The notes under the pieces: generated by a model
Seen by the model: the letters and a program-made list of their open reading frames with translations, nothing else
The model's database searches: none
Told to the model about the DNA's origin: nothing
Program-made: the position numbers and the translations under genes
Assembly: GCA_031308135.1 (NCBI GenBank)
Contig: JAHLJT010002630.1
Coordinates: 97,136,141-97,200,140 of the forward strand
Source: Acheta domesticus
Taxonomy: Eukaryota > Arthropoda > Insecta > Orthoptera > Gryllidae
Length of the DNA stretch: 64,000 nucleotides
Reading direction: 5' to 3'
Part shown: positions 31,502 through 43,419 of the stretch, one piece after another
Layout: every line of letters begins with the position of its first letter
Position numbering within the stretch: position 1 is the stretch's first letter

Positions 31502-32339
31502 CCCTTTCCAGTCCAAATTATGGGTAACTAACAAAAAAAAATTAATTTTCACATTTATTGCTTCTAAATACCATCAACAACACACATAAATGAGGTTCTT
31601 TAGTTATTCTTGTTACATAGTTGAAATTTTTTAGTGGGAACATTTGGACCCAGTGGAAAGATAGGGTAGAACATGTTTATATATACACATGTAATATACA
31701 TGGAATTACCCAAACACACACACATTATATATATATACATATATAGATATATGCATATAAATGTGTAAATGTATATATAAAAATACATGTATATCTGTAT
31801 ACATTTGCACATATATATGTATGTGTACATATCTATGTATACATATTGATGTATACACATAATATAATTATACACATGTAATTGTACACATGTAATATAA
31901 GTTATTTTCAAGTTGTGTTTTCCCGCACATAACTTCATTTTGTAAAGACATTACTTTTACTTCCCACTGGGTCCATATTAAACTCGAAACTAATAACGTC
32001 ACAGCATAATACATTTCAACATTATGTAACTGTCAAATTCGTATTATTATCCTTTATACATGTATATATATAATATATTTTTGTACTGCAATAAACAATA
32101 TTTTCCCTCGAAATAATTATTGTTTTCATATGAAGCACAGCTGATGCAATGGCGGCAGGTACTCAGATGTTTACAATGCTGTAGAATGTCACGTGTTCCA
32201 ACAATCAAGTCTATGTTGCCATTTCCACACACACACAACAATGTCATGGTGTCATTTTGAAATGGTGGGCGATCGCAGATGCTGAGTAAATATAAAAAAA
32301 TAGTAATGTGTCCAATTGGCCCCAATGGGCTGGAAAGGG
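31502..32339. mobile_element. piggyBac-type MITE
   Basis: Both ends begin CCCTTTCCAGYCC and both are flanked by TTAA (31498-31501 and 32340-32343), the hallmark of piggyBac insertion. Length 838 bp, no transposase. Inside, GGACCCAGTGG near 31648 and its inverse near 31962 form a second inverted pair around a TA/CATA-rich core (31675-31925). Confidence 0.8.
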
Positions 32340-33009
32340 TTAATAATAATTGAGGCATAGAAGTTCTTATGTTATGGAATAAGAGCCAAGAGACAACAAT
32401 ATATTAAATACCAACATATTTGGGTATCACATCCAAAAAAGACTTTTCATCGTCTTGGGTAACTATTGAAGTAAACTGACCTATCACCCTTGAAGTAAAC
32501 TAACTTATGTTCTTATCCGAGAAGGTTTCCTTGAGCCTTCATTTCTTTAAAGTTTGCGAGAGTGGGGAGTTTATTTCCAAAGCAGGGTTATTTATTACAA
32601 TATATCTTTATCTCGTGTTTCAATGGAAAATAGTTTCAATTGCACGGAGGCGAATATTACTGGTTATCAGAATTTGTCAACAACGCTTCCTGTTAACTTT
32701 TATTATTATTTCGATTGGTGTTCGTAAATAAGTGGGAGAGGGATTCAGGGACTCAAGAAAACACGTGAATCCATACAATTATACACGTAACGTTATACAT
32801 AAAATAATATGTATACGTAATGTAATACATACACATAACTTAACACACTCTTAAGCACATAACCTCATACACATTATACACGGATACCACGAAATAAATC
32901 ACAATTAATAGGATTTACAATCATCAAACACTGATTCCCCTGAGTTCGAAACTATAAATAAATTGATTAGTCGCAATTTGCTAACAGTACCTGCCAATAA
33001 AAGACTTAC

Positions 33010-33077
33010 CTGGTGGAATCCGGGACACAAAAGTATTTTTTTATAAAGATGCGTATCTTGTCTCGTCGCAGTTCAAA
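33010..33077 (-). other. putative 68-bp exon
   Basis: Acceptor TTATCTTCAG and donor CCACCAG|GTAAGT, both close to consensus, bound 68 bp. Only one frame is open, reading FELRRDKIRIFIKKYF and CVPDST. It lies just downstream (minus strand) of the GC-rich segment at 33.2-33.5 kb. It may be an early exon of a small unidentified gene or an untranslated exon of the BTB-ZF gene. Confidence 0.4.
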
Positions 33078-33224
33078 CTGAAGATAAATTATTTATTTGC
33101 AAAACTCAAAAGGCATTAAGAGATAAAAGGAATTAATCAATCCCATTTAATTAATGTAATTTTTGCATACACAACACCAACATAAAGAGCTTTACCCACA
33201 CGAAGTGTTTACCCACTTCACCGC

Positions 33225-33475
33225 GTTTTATAAACACGCATTCCAAAGAATGAAGACAGAGCCAGGCTGCGCGCCCGACAGTGCTCCGCAACTCTAGCGC
33301 CAATGTGGTGCTTTTGGGAACTATTACGAGCGGATCTGGCCACGGCCGTCTCTAGTAACTCTCTAACTCTGTCTAGAGATGGCCGTGATCTGGCCCACCA
33401 TTCTGTCCGTTCAGCGTGTTGATTGGTTCAGTCCACCAAAGCGCGCGACTTCCAACTTTCTTAAATAGTCGATGG
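33225..33475 (-). promoter_or_regulatory. GC-rich segment, candidate promoter region
   Basis: CpG-rich sequence in an AT-rich context, just upstream of the exon-like piece at 33077-33010, with a minus-strand TTTATAAAA near 33230 and GGTAAA donor-like sites near 33190-33213. It also contains an inverted repeat CACGGCCGTCTCTAG (33341-33355) with 33373-33387, one mismatch, which suggests part of it is a repeat. Promoter function is inference. Confidence 0.3.
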
Positions 33476-33980
33476 ATCCAGAAGTTATTTCGTGGGGGGG
33501 GGGGGGGAGGGAGCAATTCTGCTCAGGCCCCTTTCAAATTAAAAAATTTTGAAATAATATTTCGTTAATATGAAATTAAAAATGTATACATATTTAATAA
33601 TTAATACTTAATAATAATTAAATATTAAATATTACTATATTAAATATTAATAAATAATTATAACGAGACTATGTCAATTTGTTCTCCCTAATTGTTAGTT
33701 TTTTAACTTTTGATATAAAATACAAATTTTAAAAATTACATTTGAAATGTATGAACAGTGAAAACACAATTCTAAATGCATGAAATGCTCCTGAAATAGC
33801 ACAAGTTACACAAAATCCAGTTAAGTGTTTTTTTCTGTTGAAAACAGTAGATCATTAAACCAATATTACTGGTTAAATGAATATTCATTATCAATCAAAA
33901 TGGAATTAGTAATGATGCCTCAGTATATATATATTTTCGAATCTTTTCATCTGCTTACACAAGGATGACAAACTATTAGA

Positions 33981-34436
33981 ATGTTAAACTCGCTGCTCTG
34001 GGGAAAAGAAATATCCATGTCTTCTAAGAAAAGATTTTTTGACTTTATCTTACAAATTATAACACTGTATAGCTCAGAAATTAACTTAGATATATGGATT
34101 ATGAGAGCACTAAATAGCAAAGAAGCAGAATTGGAGAGAAAGTTAAAAGCAAGGAATGTAAATATTGCAGTTATTTCCGAAACCAACAAGAAAAGTAGAA
34201 GGACAAAAGGTCTCTATGACAACACATTTATATACAGTGGAGTAGACACCAATATAAGAGTGTGCAGTGGGGTTACTTTATTAATGGATTTGAAATTGAA
34301 CAAGAAAATCTTACACTATATGTATTACAGTGACAGGATACTTGAAAAACAATTCCAAATTCCAAGAGGATATCTAACCAAGGTGCTGGCTCATTGGAAA
34401 CTTTTTAGAACATTTAATTTACATCTACTTCATTGA
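33981..34436 (+). pseudogene. rearranged LINE fragment (RT end joined to endonuclease)
   Basis: The first third reads LNSLLWGKEISMSSKKRFFD and FILQIITLYSSEI, resembling the segment after the reverse-transcriptase palm (LNS.LW.K.I...K...Y...V...I..YGSE.W). The rest reads ALNSKEAELERKLKARNV, NIAVISETNKKSRR and FIYSGVDTNIRVCSGVTLL, an endonuclease of the craniofacial-development-protein-2-like LINE type. In an intact element the endonuclease precedes the reverse transcriptase, so the order here is inverted by rearrangement or two adjoining truncated copies. Open for 151 codons but not a host gene. Confidence 0.6.
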
Positions 34437-35329
34437 TATTGGTTTATCCTTTGAGATTCTGTATTTCAAATTATATAATTTATGCCGCAACATTAGACTT
34501 CAGCACTAAACATTTCGACTAGGAAAACGCCACCAGTAGATATAATTTTTTAATTCATCAATTTTTACAGTATAGTCCACTTTTTTATTGCAGCAATTGC
34601 AATAAATTACATTTCCATCCGTCCTCCAGAAAATAGTTGTTTCCAATTCTTTGACAAGTGTTGCACACGAAGCCTTAGAAGACGCTATTTAATCTCGACT
34701 TCTTAATTAAGAGGCTTGTGTTAATCCTCTGTTTCACGCAAGCAGACAGACTGAGACTGCTCTTGACTATTTTCCTCTCCCACTTTCAGTTATCAAAGGA
34801 TATTGAGTTTTGGCTTCGTGTATATTCCGTATCCTTTGCGACGAATCATATGGCATATAATTCGTTTCGCAATCGTTACTCACCATTCGTGTGCTCGCTT
34901 CGCAAATCCTTGTAATGTACAGGAAAGTTAAAATGTGAAGAATAACAATAAGCACAGAAGAGAACTGCGTGCTATCAGGATCTAAGATCACTATACTATT
35001 TATACAAAATATGTGTCAGTTATAATATTCACAAATTATGCAGAGAAATAATAAGGAAGTACTTAAATACGCTAGATTCATGTTTAAATATGCAGTATTA
35101 ATTTAAAAAACGTCCAAGTATGCATTATGCACGAATTTCTCCAAAAATCTACCAAAACATGCACGGAAAAAGTATGCTTTTTTTTAATCTAGTTTTTCAT
35201 GAAACATATATTTACAAAGTTTGAAATCTCTGCGAAGCTTAAATAAAAACATGCATTTGCATGAAAATCCAGTCCCTACTTATTATTATTACAAATACAA
35301 TGCACTGTAATGTAATGTAATGCAATGCA
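34437..35329. other. AT-rich stretch, nothing recognised
   Basis: Short open frames on both strands around 34718-34991 have no known motif. No repeat with a second copy was identified, apart from vague similarity of 35040-35280 to 41030-41665 (TATGTA-rich text ending in AAAATCCAGTCCCTACT or AAAATCCGGTCTCTACT). Confidence 0.35.
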
Positions 35330-36400
35330 TTTGCAGCCTTCCCCATTTACAAAACCACGAGTCGCGACTGATTTTGGAAGAAATTTTACTTTTGGTTTCG
35401 GCGCTACGGTTGTTCACAAACTGACAGACAGACGGACGAACGTTTTGAAAACAACCACTTTTTCGGTAGCAGCGTTAAGGCGCGTCCACACGATGCGTCT
35501 TTTCGTTCAATTTTGCGCATGCGTCCAACGCATGCGTCTAGCGCACGTAGCACATGCTTTTGAGGCATGCGCCCTTTCGTCAAAACGATGGACGCATGCA
35601 GTAGCGCAAGCTTCCCAGAGCTGACGGGAATCTTGTTCGTCTTTCTCGTGCGGTTCCTTCAAATAACGTGTATATCATAGCGAAGTCATCCGGAATACCG
35701 AGCCGGAAGAGTTCTTTGGTAGTCTTCTGAGTTATTTTGTACCGTCCGTCTGTGTTTCATTGCGAATTTGTTGCAGATTATTCTTTTATTATATATTAAC
35801 GATAATATCAATTTTCAATACACACATTTATTAAGATAAATAATGGAAACTAGTAAAATTAACGTGTATTTCCATTTCTATTAGGTGTGTTGCAGTGAAA
35901 AGAGATGAATATTTAGTTCTCTCTAATTCTTATTTTATTTTTATGGTAATGCCAATTTTCGAAATTTACGTAATAAGTTATATAGCTGAAACAATTAAAT
36001 GCAATAGCTTTCATTTAAGGTTATGTATTTTCAGAATGTCTCTTGAAAACAAAGAATACACTCTTCAGTTCATTCAAGATTATAGAGAAAAGGAAGATTT
36101 TCTCTTCTTTCGACTGATTATAATATAAGCTACCGAAATTGCCGTGCAAATAGCTGGATCCATTATACAGAATACAACAAGCACCGCACTGTGTTGCACC
36201 GTGTGGACAAGGTAGCGCACGTGCGCTGTGTTGAACGTTCGTCTTTCAACTTTGCGCATGCCGTTTAATTCCTGTGACGCACAGAAAAGACGCATCGCGT
36301 GGACGCGCCCTTACATAACTTTCCCTATACTACGTATACACTCTATACGAGGTATATACGTACGTATACGGACAAGTAAAAATCAATTGTATATCAGAAA
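35330..36400 (+). repeat. family A copy split by a Harbinger MITE
   Basis: 35330-35477 carries GACAGACAGACGGACGAACG and CACTTTTTCGGTAGCAGCGT; after the inserted element, 36311 continues TTACATAACTTTCCCTATAC and TACGTATACACTC. The joined order equals that of the uninterrupted copy at 4590-4631. Confidence 0.75.
35478..36310. mobile_element. PIF/Harbinger-type MITE
   Basis: Terminal inverted repeats of 27 bp with two mismatches: left begins AGGCGCGTCCACACGATGCG, right (reversed) begins GGGCGCGTCCACGCGATGCG. Both flanks are TTA (35475-35477, 36311-36313), the 3-bp target duplication typical of PIF/Harbinger. Many subterminal GCATGCG-type motifs lie within 120 bp of the left end. Length 833 bp. 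A short frame near 36035 reads SLENKEYTLQFIQDYREKE, vaguely like the start of a MADF domain, the accessory protein of Harbinger elements; not certain. Confidence 0.85.
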
Positions 36401-37194
36401 CGGGTTGTAATGATTTTATGTATGTTATATATTAAAATTTATTATAATTAACGTGAGAGTTAGTTGGTGGGGCGGATTGCACATAACAATTATATTGGGA
36501 TGAAGTTGTCGATGGAAGGATACATAGGCGAGAAAATTTCTGACAAGCGTGCACAGGCCGTGGTGGATGGCCCAGGGGCTCCGAGTCTACTGCGCCAGCT
36601 TAATTGGATTCTAGAAAATACTACAGATCAGCTTTGAATATTTTCATTCGGATCAAAAAGATTAAATCAATATATTATTGATTAAAATATTTTCATTTAT
36701 TGTAACAATTTATATAATATAAATTCTTTAATTTATTTATATTTTTAATTGAATTTGTTAATATGATTATGTTTTAGTATAAGACTGGATAAAAGAAATT
36801 ATTTCAGCAAATGTTGAAGGATTTTAAAAATAAATATCAGCATTACGTAACACTGAACTATGAAACCCCTACCCCCCACGTAACAGTGTCTCAAACACCC
36901 TCCCCTCCTCTTCAGCGTTATGTAATTTACGGACGATCCCTTAGAATCTTGGAACAGGCTCGAAAAAAATATAAAAAGTTACTCTCAAAACACAAATTGT
37001 TGTGAATTTATTTACGAATTTTTCTACAGCTGGGCTGCGGTCAAAAAAATAAAAACAATTTTTACCAATTTGCCGCCTTGAAATCACCTTCACTTTATAC
37101 TTCGAAAATGTCTGCAACAATTCTGAGCATTTCTTTTAGTGTTTATTATACATTTGTATACATTAATTTAACACATAATATTTTTGTATAAGCG
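36401..37194. other. stretch without a recognised gene
   Basis: The frame at 36811-37005 (with TPTPHVTVSQTPSPP) has no recognised domain. No other structure stands out. Confidence 0.35.
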
Positions 37195-37930
37195 ATATTT
37201 GAAGCTGTTCAGAGAAAAAATTTGAGTTTTTGAAAAACTTCATTAGAAGTCATTTGAAGCACTTTAACTCACAATTGCAATAGTGTTTACAAATCGCTGA
37301 AAATGTGCGTACTAACGGCGTGAAAGATATTTAAAAAATTACATTTGTGTAATTTTGAAAAACCAAAAGAATACATCAAAACGAACTTTACGTCATATTA
37401 AACAGTGCAATTAGCAATATCTGTCGGAAGAGTTTGATGAAAAAATTTGGAGCCATTGTTGAGAAAATGGCATTTGACTGTTTCTCAAAATTCTGAAATT
37501 TGGACTCATTTTCACAGAACGCTATTCAGTTTTCGAAAAGCTTTATATGACATTATTTAAAGTACATGTTCTCGTAAATAGTTAACAAATCGCTGATAAT
37601 ATAAATATTAACGATTGGAGAGACTAGTAAAAAATACATTTTTGTAAAAACAAAAAAATAGAGCGATATTGCGTTTATGTTATCTTGTAGCATACATTAA
37701 GCACTATCCTCAACAAATGTTTAACGAAAACATTTGGAGCCGTTTTTGAAAAAAATCTTGTTTTTGTATTTTTTTTAGTATTGCACATACAGTATTACAC
37801 GCAATATTGCGCGAAAACTACTAAAAGTTTTGAAAGTAATGTACATTACCTTAATGAAAGAACTAAAGATGGAGAACAAATTTCATTGGAAGGAAAAATC
37901 TCTATCTTTAATTTTGCTACATATCCTAAT
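37195..37930 (+). repeat. family A copy with internal tandem units
   Basis: At least two and a partial third successive units of about 290 bp, each with the order GAAAAACTTCATT or GAAAAGCTTTATATGAC, CATTATTTAAAG-like, ATCGCTGA, an ATTTGGAGCCATTGTTGA or ATTTGGAGCCGTTTTTGA block. Shows that family A is built from a repeated subunit. Confidence 0.7.
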
Positions 37931-38221
37931 CATTAATATACCTTAAATTTTCGACACACTTCCTCACATGGCGATTCAGCGGACCTTGTCAAAGATTTGG
38001 GTTCCTGATGCTTTTACCAAAGTACTCATTCGTTGGGAAAGTTTAATCTTATAAATTAATTAATAATTTATTAATGTATTAATTTTATTTATACGTTCAG
38101 AAAAGGAAACAAGTAATCGGTACCAATCAAGCTGCAATTTAGGTTGATTACGCGGAAAAGTTCAATATTATATCCCAGAAAGAAACCCAATCGGCTCACT
38201 GGAACCATGACTAGATTAACC

Positions 38222-40929
38222 CAATGGCGGCTCTACCATACGGTCAGGTGCCCTCCCACTTATAAAGGAAAATATTAATAGTGCACTGAAATGCGTGTCA
38301 TGTTATCGAGTAATAATGCTAGAGAATTTACGTTAAGATTTTCACGGGTGATATCGATACTATTTCACAGCGCTGATAACGAAGTAGTTGTGGCAACAGG
38401 GCGAAGTCAGCAAGCTTCGTGTGCCCAGCTCCCTCCCGTTCAGCAAAGCTTTTCCTCATAGTGCGAGAAACAAAGGGAGGGGGGTAATGCTCCCCTACGC
38501 CACTTTACAGACGTACAAACAACGCTCGTAGTGACTGAAAAATGAAATGCTGATTAGCTCAGGACCCATGCAATCTTGATAATATCAGCAGCTGTGAATT
38601 CTGTGTTAGTTATTTTTACTTGATCGTGTGCGTTTGTTGTTTCAATTGAATTGTTTTCTCTTCTCAGTCAGCCAAGTTCATACGTGAGAAACCAGTCAGG
38701 AATTTCAAGTGTTTTTCAGTTTACAGCGCTTAAACTTCAAAATAAAATGAAGTAAAATACTTAGGAAGCAAAAATTTAGGTTATGAAGACAGGATGTTGG
38801 CAAAAGAATTAGGGTCACCGAGGCCTGATCTGGTCATCAAGCAAGTCATCTTTTAGTGACAAAAATAGATCGTACAACAGAACATTTAATGAGTCAGTGT
38901 ATGATAAAAGGGATTGGATTTGTGGATGTCCAGTGAGTTATGCATTGTTTTGCTTTCCATGCCTTCTATTCGGGGGCGACGAAACGTGGACCAAGGACGC
39001 TATCAAAGATTCCAAAGCATCTCCCGGATAAATGCGAAAAACACGCTAAAAAAGCCATATCAGCAATGAAATGAATTTAGCTGTTCTTGGGAGAGTTAGT
39101 ATCAGGCAATAATTGGATGACGCATATAGAATATCTGTGCGTAAACATAATGAACTTGTGGATTAAAATAGATATATTCTGGGTCGCATTGTTGATGCTA
39201 TTAAATTTAGTGGAGAATTTGAATTAGCGTTACACGGTCATGATGAATCTGAGATCTCAGATAACCTAGGTATTTTCAGGGGACTGATTAATTACACCGC
39301 CGCTTTGGATAATATTTTAAAAGTCATTTGGAGAATGTAACGACTTTTAGAGGTATCTCAAAGAAAATCCATCCAAAATGATTTACTGGATGCAACGTTA
39401 GCCGTTTGTCAAAAATACTCGACAGGGCAAGTAAATATGGCAGAACACGTGACCATTCAGGCGGACGAAACAACGGACAGTTCCTGCTAAACCCAAATTT
39501 CATTAATTTTGAGATATCAGTCGGAAGGTAAAATATATGACCGATTTTGGGGCTTCTTTCAAATCATCGAAAAGAGGTGCTCGGGGTTTGGCTGATAAAA
39601 TTTTGGAGCAATTACACAAGCTCGATTTAGATAAAACTCCCGACAAGCTCATAGCCCAAACGTGTGATGGAGCTGCTGTTATGAAATGTCAAAAAAGTGG
39701 GGTGCAGTGCATTGTAAAAGAAAAATATCCTAACGCAAATTACGTTCATTGCTACGCACATCAAGGAAATCTTTTACTTCAGAAAGCAGCTTCTTCATCT
39801 TCTGGGAGCAAAGTATTTTTTGAAGAGCTTCAAGGAATATGCTCATTTTTTTCTAGATCGCCCAAAAGAATGCAACATTTAGCAACATTCATGCAAAGAA
39901 AACTATGTTCTGCACCACCTTCAATATGGTACTTCCAGCATAAAGCTGTTCATACTGTGTTTGAAAATAAAGTCTGTATCATTGAATGTTTCGAGAATAT
40001 TCGAGATAGTGAAGAAGAGAATCCCGAAGCCGGTGGTCAAGCTGCAGGATTTGTACGAATATTAAAAGATCCAGATTTTGTATGTTTGCTTTCTTTCTAC
40101 CACAAAATTATGCTTCATGTAGCAATTTTCTTCGACAGTGTTCAGAAAAGAAATATAGATTCTGTTCAAATGAAGGAATTCATCAAAAGGTTTTCTGATG
40201 AAGTAACAAAGGTTCGCAAAGTGAACGAAGACGAACAAGAATCTCTGAGTGAACCCCCAAATAAGAGACAATGCATCTCTCGCAAAGAAGGAAGTAACCG
40301 TGTTGCTGCTCTGGAAGTGTGTGATACTGTATTAAACAACATCGTAGACAGGTTTGAGAGTTCTGACCATTTGTGTGCAGCGAAATTATTTCTGACGGAA
40401 CAATTCGTACAGTACTGTGAATTTCCCGGAAAGTGATTCTGAAACCACTGTGAAAATATACTCTAAAATAAATGGTCCAAAATTTAGAACGGAACTGGAA
40501 GTGTCACCAAGACTTTCATAGTGCATCTGGGGCTGCTGCATTGCTTCAATTTTTTTTGGAAAACAACATGTCACACACTTTTTCAGAATGTATCCACGTT
40601 CTGAAAATAATTGTCACCATTCCAATTACCACAGTGGAAAATGAACGTTGTTTTTCCACTCTAAAGAGAATAAAAAAAATTCTTAGAAACACTCTCGGTG
40701 CAAATAGATTGAATGCCTTAGCCATGCCTTAACCTATTGAGAAACGGATGATTCATGGCATTCGAGATTTTAATGGTCAAGTTATTGAGGTGTTTGCCAG
40801 AGCAAAGGAGAGAAGGATTGAATTAACGTATAAAAATTAGAAGTAAGTTTTGCTACGCTTTGCATGTTGCATTATTTTCTCGCGTATTTTTTGTGCCCTA
40901 CCTGGCCTGAAGCTTAGGAGCCGCCACTG
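38222..40929 (+). mobile_element. hAT transposon relic with perfect 8-bp target duplication
   Basis: Ends CAATGGCGGCTC (38222) and, reversed, CAGTGGCGGCTC (40929), flanked on both sides by GATTAACC (38214-38221 and 40930-40937). This defines a 2708-bp hAT element. It encodes a plus-strand transposase with TTF-type zinc finger, DUF4371-like catalytic region and hAT dimerisation tail, now broken. Confidence 0.9.
38840..40840 (+). pseudogene. hAT transposase (ZMYM/ZNF862-like), disrupted
   Basis: N-terminal TTF-type zinc finger: RDWICGCPVSYALFCFPCLL at about 38930, followed by LFGGDETWTKDAIKDSK. Next comes the RNase H-like core: LINYTAALDNI, IQADETTDSSC near 39450, the long open stretch from 39537 with TPDKLIAQTCDGAAVM and NANYVHCYAHQGNLLLQKAA, typical of DUF4371/hAT proteins. 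The C-terminal hAT dimerisation region is at 40472-40732 (VENERCFSTLKRIKKILRN, LGANRLNALAM). Stops near 39480 and 40434 and frameshifts separate the parts, so it is inactive. Proteins of this family are frequently annotated as zinc finger MYM-type in arthropods. Confidence 0.85.
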
Positions 40930-40937
40930 GATTAACC

Positions 40938-43261
40938 TATTCACTGCTGAGCCTGGCTAAGAGAAAATTTCTCTCGTTAATTTTTAGCCGTTAGTGATGT
41001 CACAACTCATGATTTGAGACCAGAAAAACATGTAGTATCAAACGTCAAAATATGTACATAAATATGTAGTGAAAACAGTAAGAATATGTAATAAATATGT
41101 AAAATTGGATATATGTAATATTATATTTTCTAATTAAAAACAAGATTTACATCGCACGAACTTACATTTAGAAAAAATGTTCTTAAATCAGTTTTAAAAT
41201 GAATACAAATGTTTTAAAAACATTTTGGAGAGCACAAGTTGATGTACACTTTGCGTCATACAACCTTCTCGTCAGTAGTAAAAGCTTCATCTATTGTAAT
41301 TGACAACTTTGCACATTTTTCTTGGAAATTAAGCTTACAGGTCATAAAATGCTGCGTCAATGATACTTTAGACAACTAGATTTCACGAATAATGTAGGAA
41401 CTGATTTTTTTGGAAATACTTATTTTCATTAAAACAATTGCAATAAAATTGAAGAAATTGATTGAATAAGAAAATATATTCGTGAAAACTGCAAAATCTG
41501 AAAGAAAAGTAATAAAGTACTAAATAAGTAAAAATATGTAACAAAAAATTGGATATTGTCTTAGGAGGGCGATGATTCGCCAAGATTACAATTTTGAGAA
41601 CGGTAAGTAGACACACAAAAAATAAGTAATTACATAAAAATCCGGTCTCTACTCATGATACATTTTGTGTGGGTTTCTATGAGAAAGATAATTTGTGAAT
41701 TGAAGAATTTACTTCCAAAATACTTCGCTGATTTTTCTGATTGCTTTACTGCTCAGTTCAAAAATATACTATTTCTAACTTCTGATTCATGAAAAATGGT
41801 TTCAAATCCACGAGAGACAGTGGATAATTTTTGCCACTTCGCATGGGAAGGGAGCTGTCGACGGTGTAGGAGGATCTTCAAATGACAGGAATGGAATGAG
41901 ATTCGATCAAGACGAGCGAATATTACGTCAGCTTCTGATTTTTGCGAGTGTGTGCAGAAAGTGAGTACAAGCATTAGAGTACTTCTACTGACATTTGATA
42001 TTATAGCATTGAAGGATTTTCTTGATAGAAAATGGAAAACATGCAGGATACTCCTTTACTCCTGAAACCGATACAAGCATCCTTACTCGACTTAGAATTT
42101 CTTCCCAAAAGGTGTCTTGTATCATGATTCAAACAATTAGAAAAATAGTAGTAAAATTATACTTAAAATTTAATGTATGTACGCTTTGATCCAAAAGCGC
42201 GAGTAAATAAAAGTTAGATGAAATATAAGATAACATTTTTTGTAGGCTGTTTGGTACAATGTAACGTACGTAACAAAGTACTCTTAACCAACGGAACACC
42301 GTAAACAACGCTATTTATTAAAATAAAGTTTTTCATTAAAATACGTTAGTGCAAGTTTTATTTTCATACTTCTAGCAACCAATACACTAAAAACTTTACG
42401 CTAAAGATTTCATAGATATTTCTATTTCAAATTGGTCACATGATATGCCATGCCCAAATTCGGTAACAAACGTAATATTCATTGGAAAGAAAGCAGAATA
42501 TTATTTTATTCACTCACAAAAAAATACACTAACATCCTCTTAGGGCATCCCTATTCTACAACTTGTAGCAATGTGTGATAATTCTCTTTGAATTTTGTAG
42601 TAACTGCAATGTATTATGTACTAAATGGATGCAACCTACGTAACCATGGAATGGCCCATTCATATAATAGATATGCAGAGAACGTATTCACGTGATACAC
42701 CCTTGCAGTGCCAAATGTCCAATTTTATTTCGAGAAAATTTCCAATTTGCATCACTTCCCTTTAACCGTTGAGTCAGTTGGCCTTCCCTTTTTTAAATAC
42801 TCTCAACGGTTGATTGGCGATGCTCCTTTGGGCACGAAACCTGGTTTTTGAAATAATTTTCCCAAAATAACAGACTTTGAAACATTTTCAAAACGTACTG
42901 AATTTTCTTCTTCAGATGTCAATGCGCTGCTTTCACGCTAAATCAGGGACAGAGATCTTCTATTTCGAAGAAAAAAATCATACACCTGTGAGACACCTCC
43001 AGGCTGATCCTTTGGATGATCTCTTCTCCTATTTAAATATAGCGGCACTTTAAGCTGACGAGGTTGATGGAGAGGGGGGACACTGCCATCGAGCGCTTCG
43101 TTAGGACATAAACGTTTGGTATTGGAGCTTCCGATTGGATAACAATGTTCCCTCTTCTTCCACCTCGTGACTTTGAAGTACAGATATGTTTATCGGAGTA
43201 TATCAGTGCTATTACTTCCTAAGACGATTGAGGCCAGATCTTCCTTATGGAAATTCTTTCC
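40938..43261. other. stretch without a recognised gene
   Basis: AT-rich. Includes repeated TATGTA-rich text at 41030-41120 and a 10-bp inverted repeat AACCGTTGAG (42764-42773 with 42802-42811). No exon, RNA gene or complete mobile element recognised. It lies between the hAT element and the decayed fingers of the second zinc-finger exon. Confidence 0.35.
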
Positions 43262-43419
43262 ACATGTTGCAGAGATCACTCTCACGTGTGTGTTGTCATG
43301 TGCTCGGCGAGAATGTTTGACTGGCCGAACTCCATGCCTCAAATGTTGCATCGATAGAACCGCTCTCCCGCGTGCGTGCGTTGGTACTTCTGTGTGAATG
43401 TCTTTTCGCAGCGATATAG
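43262..43419 (-). pseudogene. two decayed zinc fingers beyond the stop of ZF exon 2
   Basis: In the same frame as the upstream fingers, after the TGA at 43422-43420, the minus strand continues LYRCEKTFTQK, YQRTHAGERFYRCNI, a TGA where a Cys is expected, then GMEFGQSNILAEHMTTHT. These are recognisable C2H2 fingers 8 and 9 with lost Cys/His positions and deletions. They show that the protein was once longer. Confidence 0.75.

Noticed and set aside
31600..31938. Tyr/Ile-rich 112-codon minus frame that looks membrane-like
   Set aside because: Produced by the TA/CATA-rich core of the piggyBac MITE.
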